NCBI GenBank assembly: GCA_002437585.1
Contig: DJQM01000035.1
Location: 56,281-84,782 of the forward strand
Source: Clostridiales bacterium UBA6386
GTDB taxonomy: Bacteria > Bacillota > Clostridia > Oscillospirales > Oscillospiraceae
Reading direction: 5' to 3'
DNA: 28,502 nt
A model generated the notes under the pieces. It was not told the origin of the DNA, ran no database searches, and saw nothing but the letters and a program-made list of their open reading frames with translations. Both the position numbers and the translations under genes were made by a program. Of the stretch, positions 27,943-28,502 are shown piece after piece. Every line of letters starts with the position of its first letter. The first letter of the stretch is position 1.

Positions 27943-28338
27943 ATGACAGTGGATTTCACTCCGAAGGAATTCCGGCGGCTGCTGGATCTGGTATACATCG
28001 GCAACTGGGTACTCAATTCCACCCGGGGAGAGGATCGCTTCCAGGACTATGACGACCTGGAAAGCAAAATCTTCGCCCTGTCCCCTGCCCTGTCCGAGCC
28101 CTGGAACGGAACCGTGGTTCCCTCCAAGGCCTACGCAGAGGGCGGCATTCACGAGGCCATCGCCTATTACGAGGACAACGTGTTCTATGAAATTCTCGCC
28201 GAGGAGCTGTCCCGCCGGGATATGGACTACCCGGAAATCGACCAGGACAACTACGACGAGATCACCGCCCGGATGGAGCGGTATATGTCGGAATTTGAAA
28301 CCAGCGGCGTGGATCACCTGGTGCTGGAGGAAGAATAA
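27943..28338 (+). CDS. Conserved-looking acidic hypothetical protein
   Basis: A 131-residue soluble protein starting MTVDFTPKEFRRLLDLVYIGNWV, with GGAGGGGG 6-7 nt before the ATG. It is rich in Asp and Glu, especially at the C-terminus (LEEE), and predicted mostly helical; no signal peptide, membrane segment or metal motif is visible. The N-terminal KEFRRLLDLVYIGNWVLN is the most family-like block. I do not recognise a named function. It is divergent from ddl. Confidence 0.8.
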   Translation: MTVDFTPKEFRRLLDLVYIGNWVLNSTRGEDRFQDYDDLESKIFALSPALSEPWNGTVVPSKAYAEGGIHEAIAYYEDNVFYEILAEELSRRDMDYPEIDQDNYDEITARMERYMSEFETSGVDHLVLEEE

Positions 28339-28365
28339 TGAGGGTCATTTGTATCGAAAGAATCC

Positions 28366-28391
28366 GTAGGGGTCGATGCCCTCATCGACCC
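28366..28391. repeat. GTAGGGG-type palindromic module
   Basis: GTAGGGGTCGATG / CCCT / CATCGACCC; the arms GGGTCGATG and CATCGACCC (28370-28391) pair perfectly. It shares the GTAGGGG lead with 20551-20575. Confidence 0.75.
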
Positions 28392-28456
28392 GTGAATTGC
28401 AAGTCTATCCTTCCGTTTCAAGATTCACAGAGTATCTCGGTGCTGAACCCTCCGGG

Positions 28457-28502
28457 GGCAAGGTTCTTGTCCCGGCAAGAAAATTGATAAGAAGCCGGCT
28501 TA
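28457..28502. repeat. Dispersed repeat with hairpin, copy 2, cut by the window end
   Basis: Identical over 46 bp to the reverse complement of 9966-10011, and still matching at the last base of the window. It includes the TTCTTG / CAAGAA dyad. Confidence 0.85.

Noticed and set aside
1..28502. CRISPR array, prophage, insertion sequence or tRNA genes
   Set aside because: No regularly spaced repeats, phage or transposase genes, or cloverleaf sequences were seen on either strand.

Overview
The window looks like chromosomal DNA from a GC-rich, Gram-positive anaerobe of the Clostridia, most likely an Oscillospiraceae-type gut bacterium. The reasons are the strong GGAGG-type ribosome binding sites, type III glutamine synthetase, the anaerobic NrdG activase, a fused ThrE exporter, clostridial DUF families and short palindromic intergenic repeats. 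The species cannot be fixed from the sequence alone. No tRNA, rRNA, CRISPR array, prophage or transposase was found.

Left part (1-8.3 kb), mostly leftward: a small secreted SpaA/Cna-B-like surface protein; a class I aminotransferase whose start overlaps the end of an alanine/sodium symporter gene; a tightly overlapping cluster of a 42-residue ORF, truA and an ArsC-family gene; an alpha/beta hydrolase; and a copper P-type ATPase whose C-terminus is a CopZ-like domain with its own ribosome binding site and ATG. Reading away from copA is an HxlR-type regulator with two matched palindromes upstream, then a DegV/FakB fatty-acid-binding protein.

Middle (10-20.5 kb): a one-piece ThrE-type exporter; a HicAB toxin-antitoxin locus whose toxin gene is frameshifted; a Sir2 deacylase; a eukaryotic-type glycogen branching enzyme; glutamine synthetase III divergent from an aspartate-type aminotransferase; a DUF2974 (Mbeg1-like) protein; and an HD-domain hydrolase. 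Several genes have consensus sigma-A promoters with 17-bp spacers.

Right part (20.5-28.5 kb): a cluster of hairpins between convergent genes; a Na/phosphate cotransporter with a PhoU tail; nrdG-dut (nucleotide supply); an AI-2E family transporter divergent from a zinc metallopeptidase; a compact unannotated locus at 25.95-26.31 kb that reads as a type I toxin-antitoxin (30-residue membrane peptide, convergent antisense promoter, shared 16-bp inverted repeat, occluded ribosome binding site); a DUF1934-ddl operon; and a hypothetical acidic protein.

The most unusual items are the type I toxin locus, the copA gene with an embedded copZ start, the broken hicA beside an intact hicB, the twin operators before the HxlR gene, and several families of palindromic repeats. 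One repeat is present as two inverted copies, one of which is cut by the window end.
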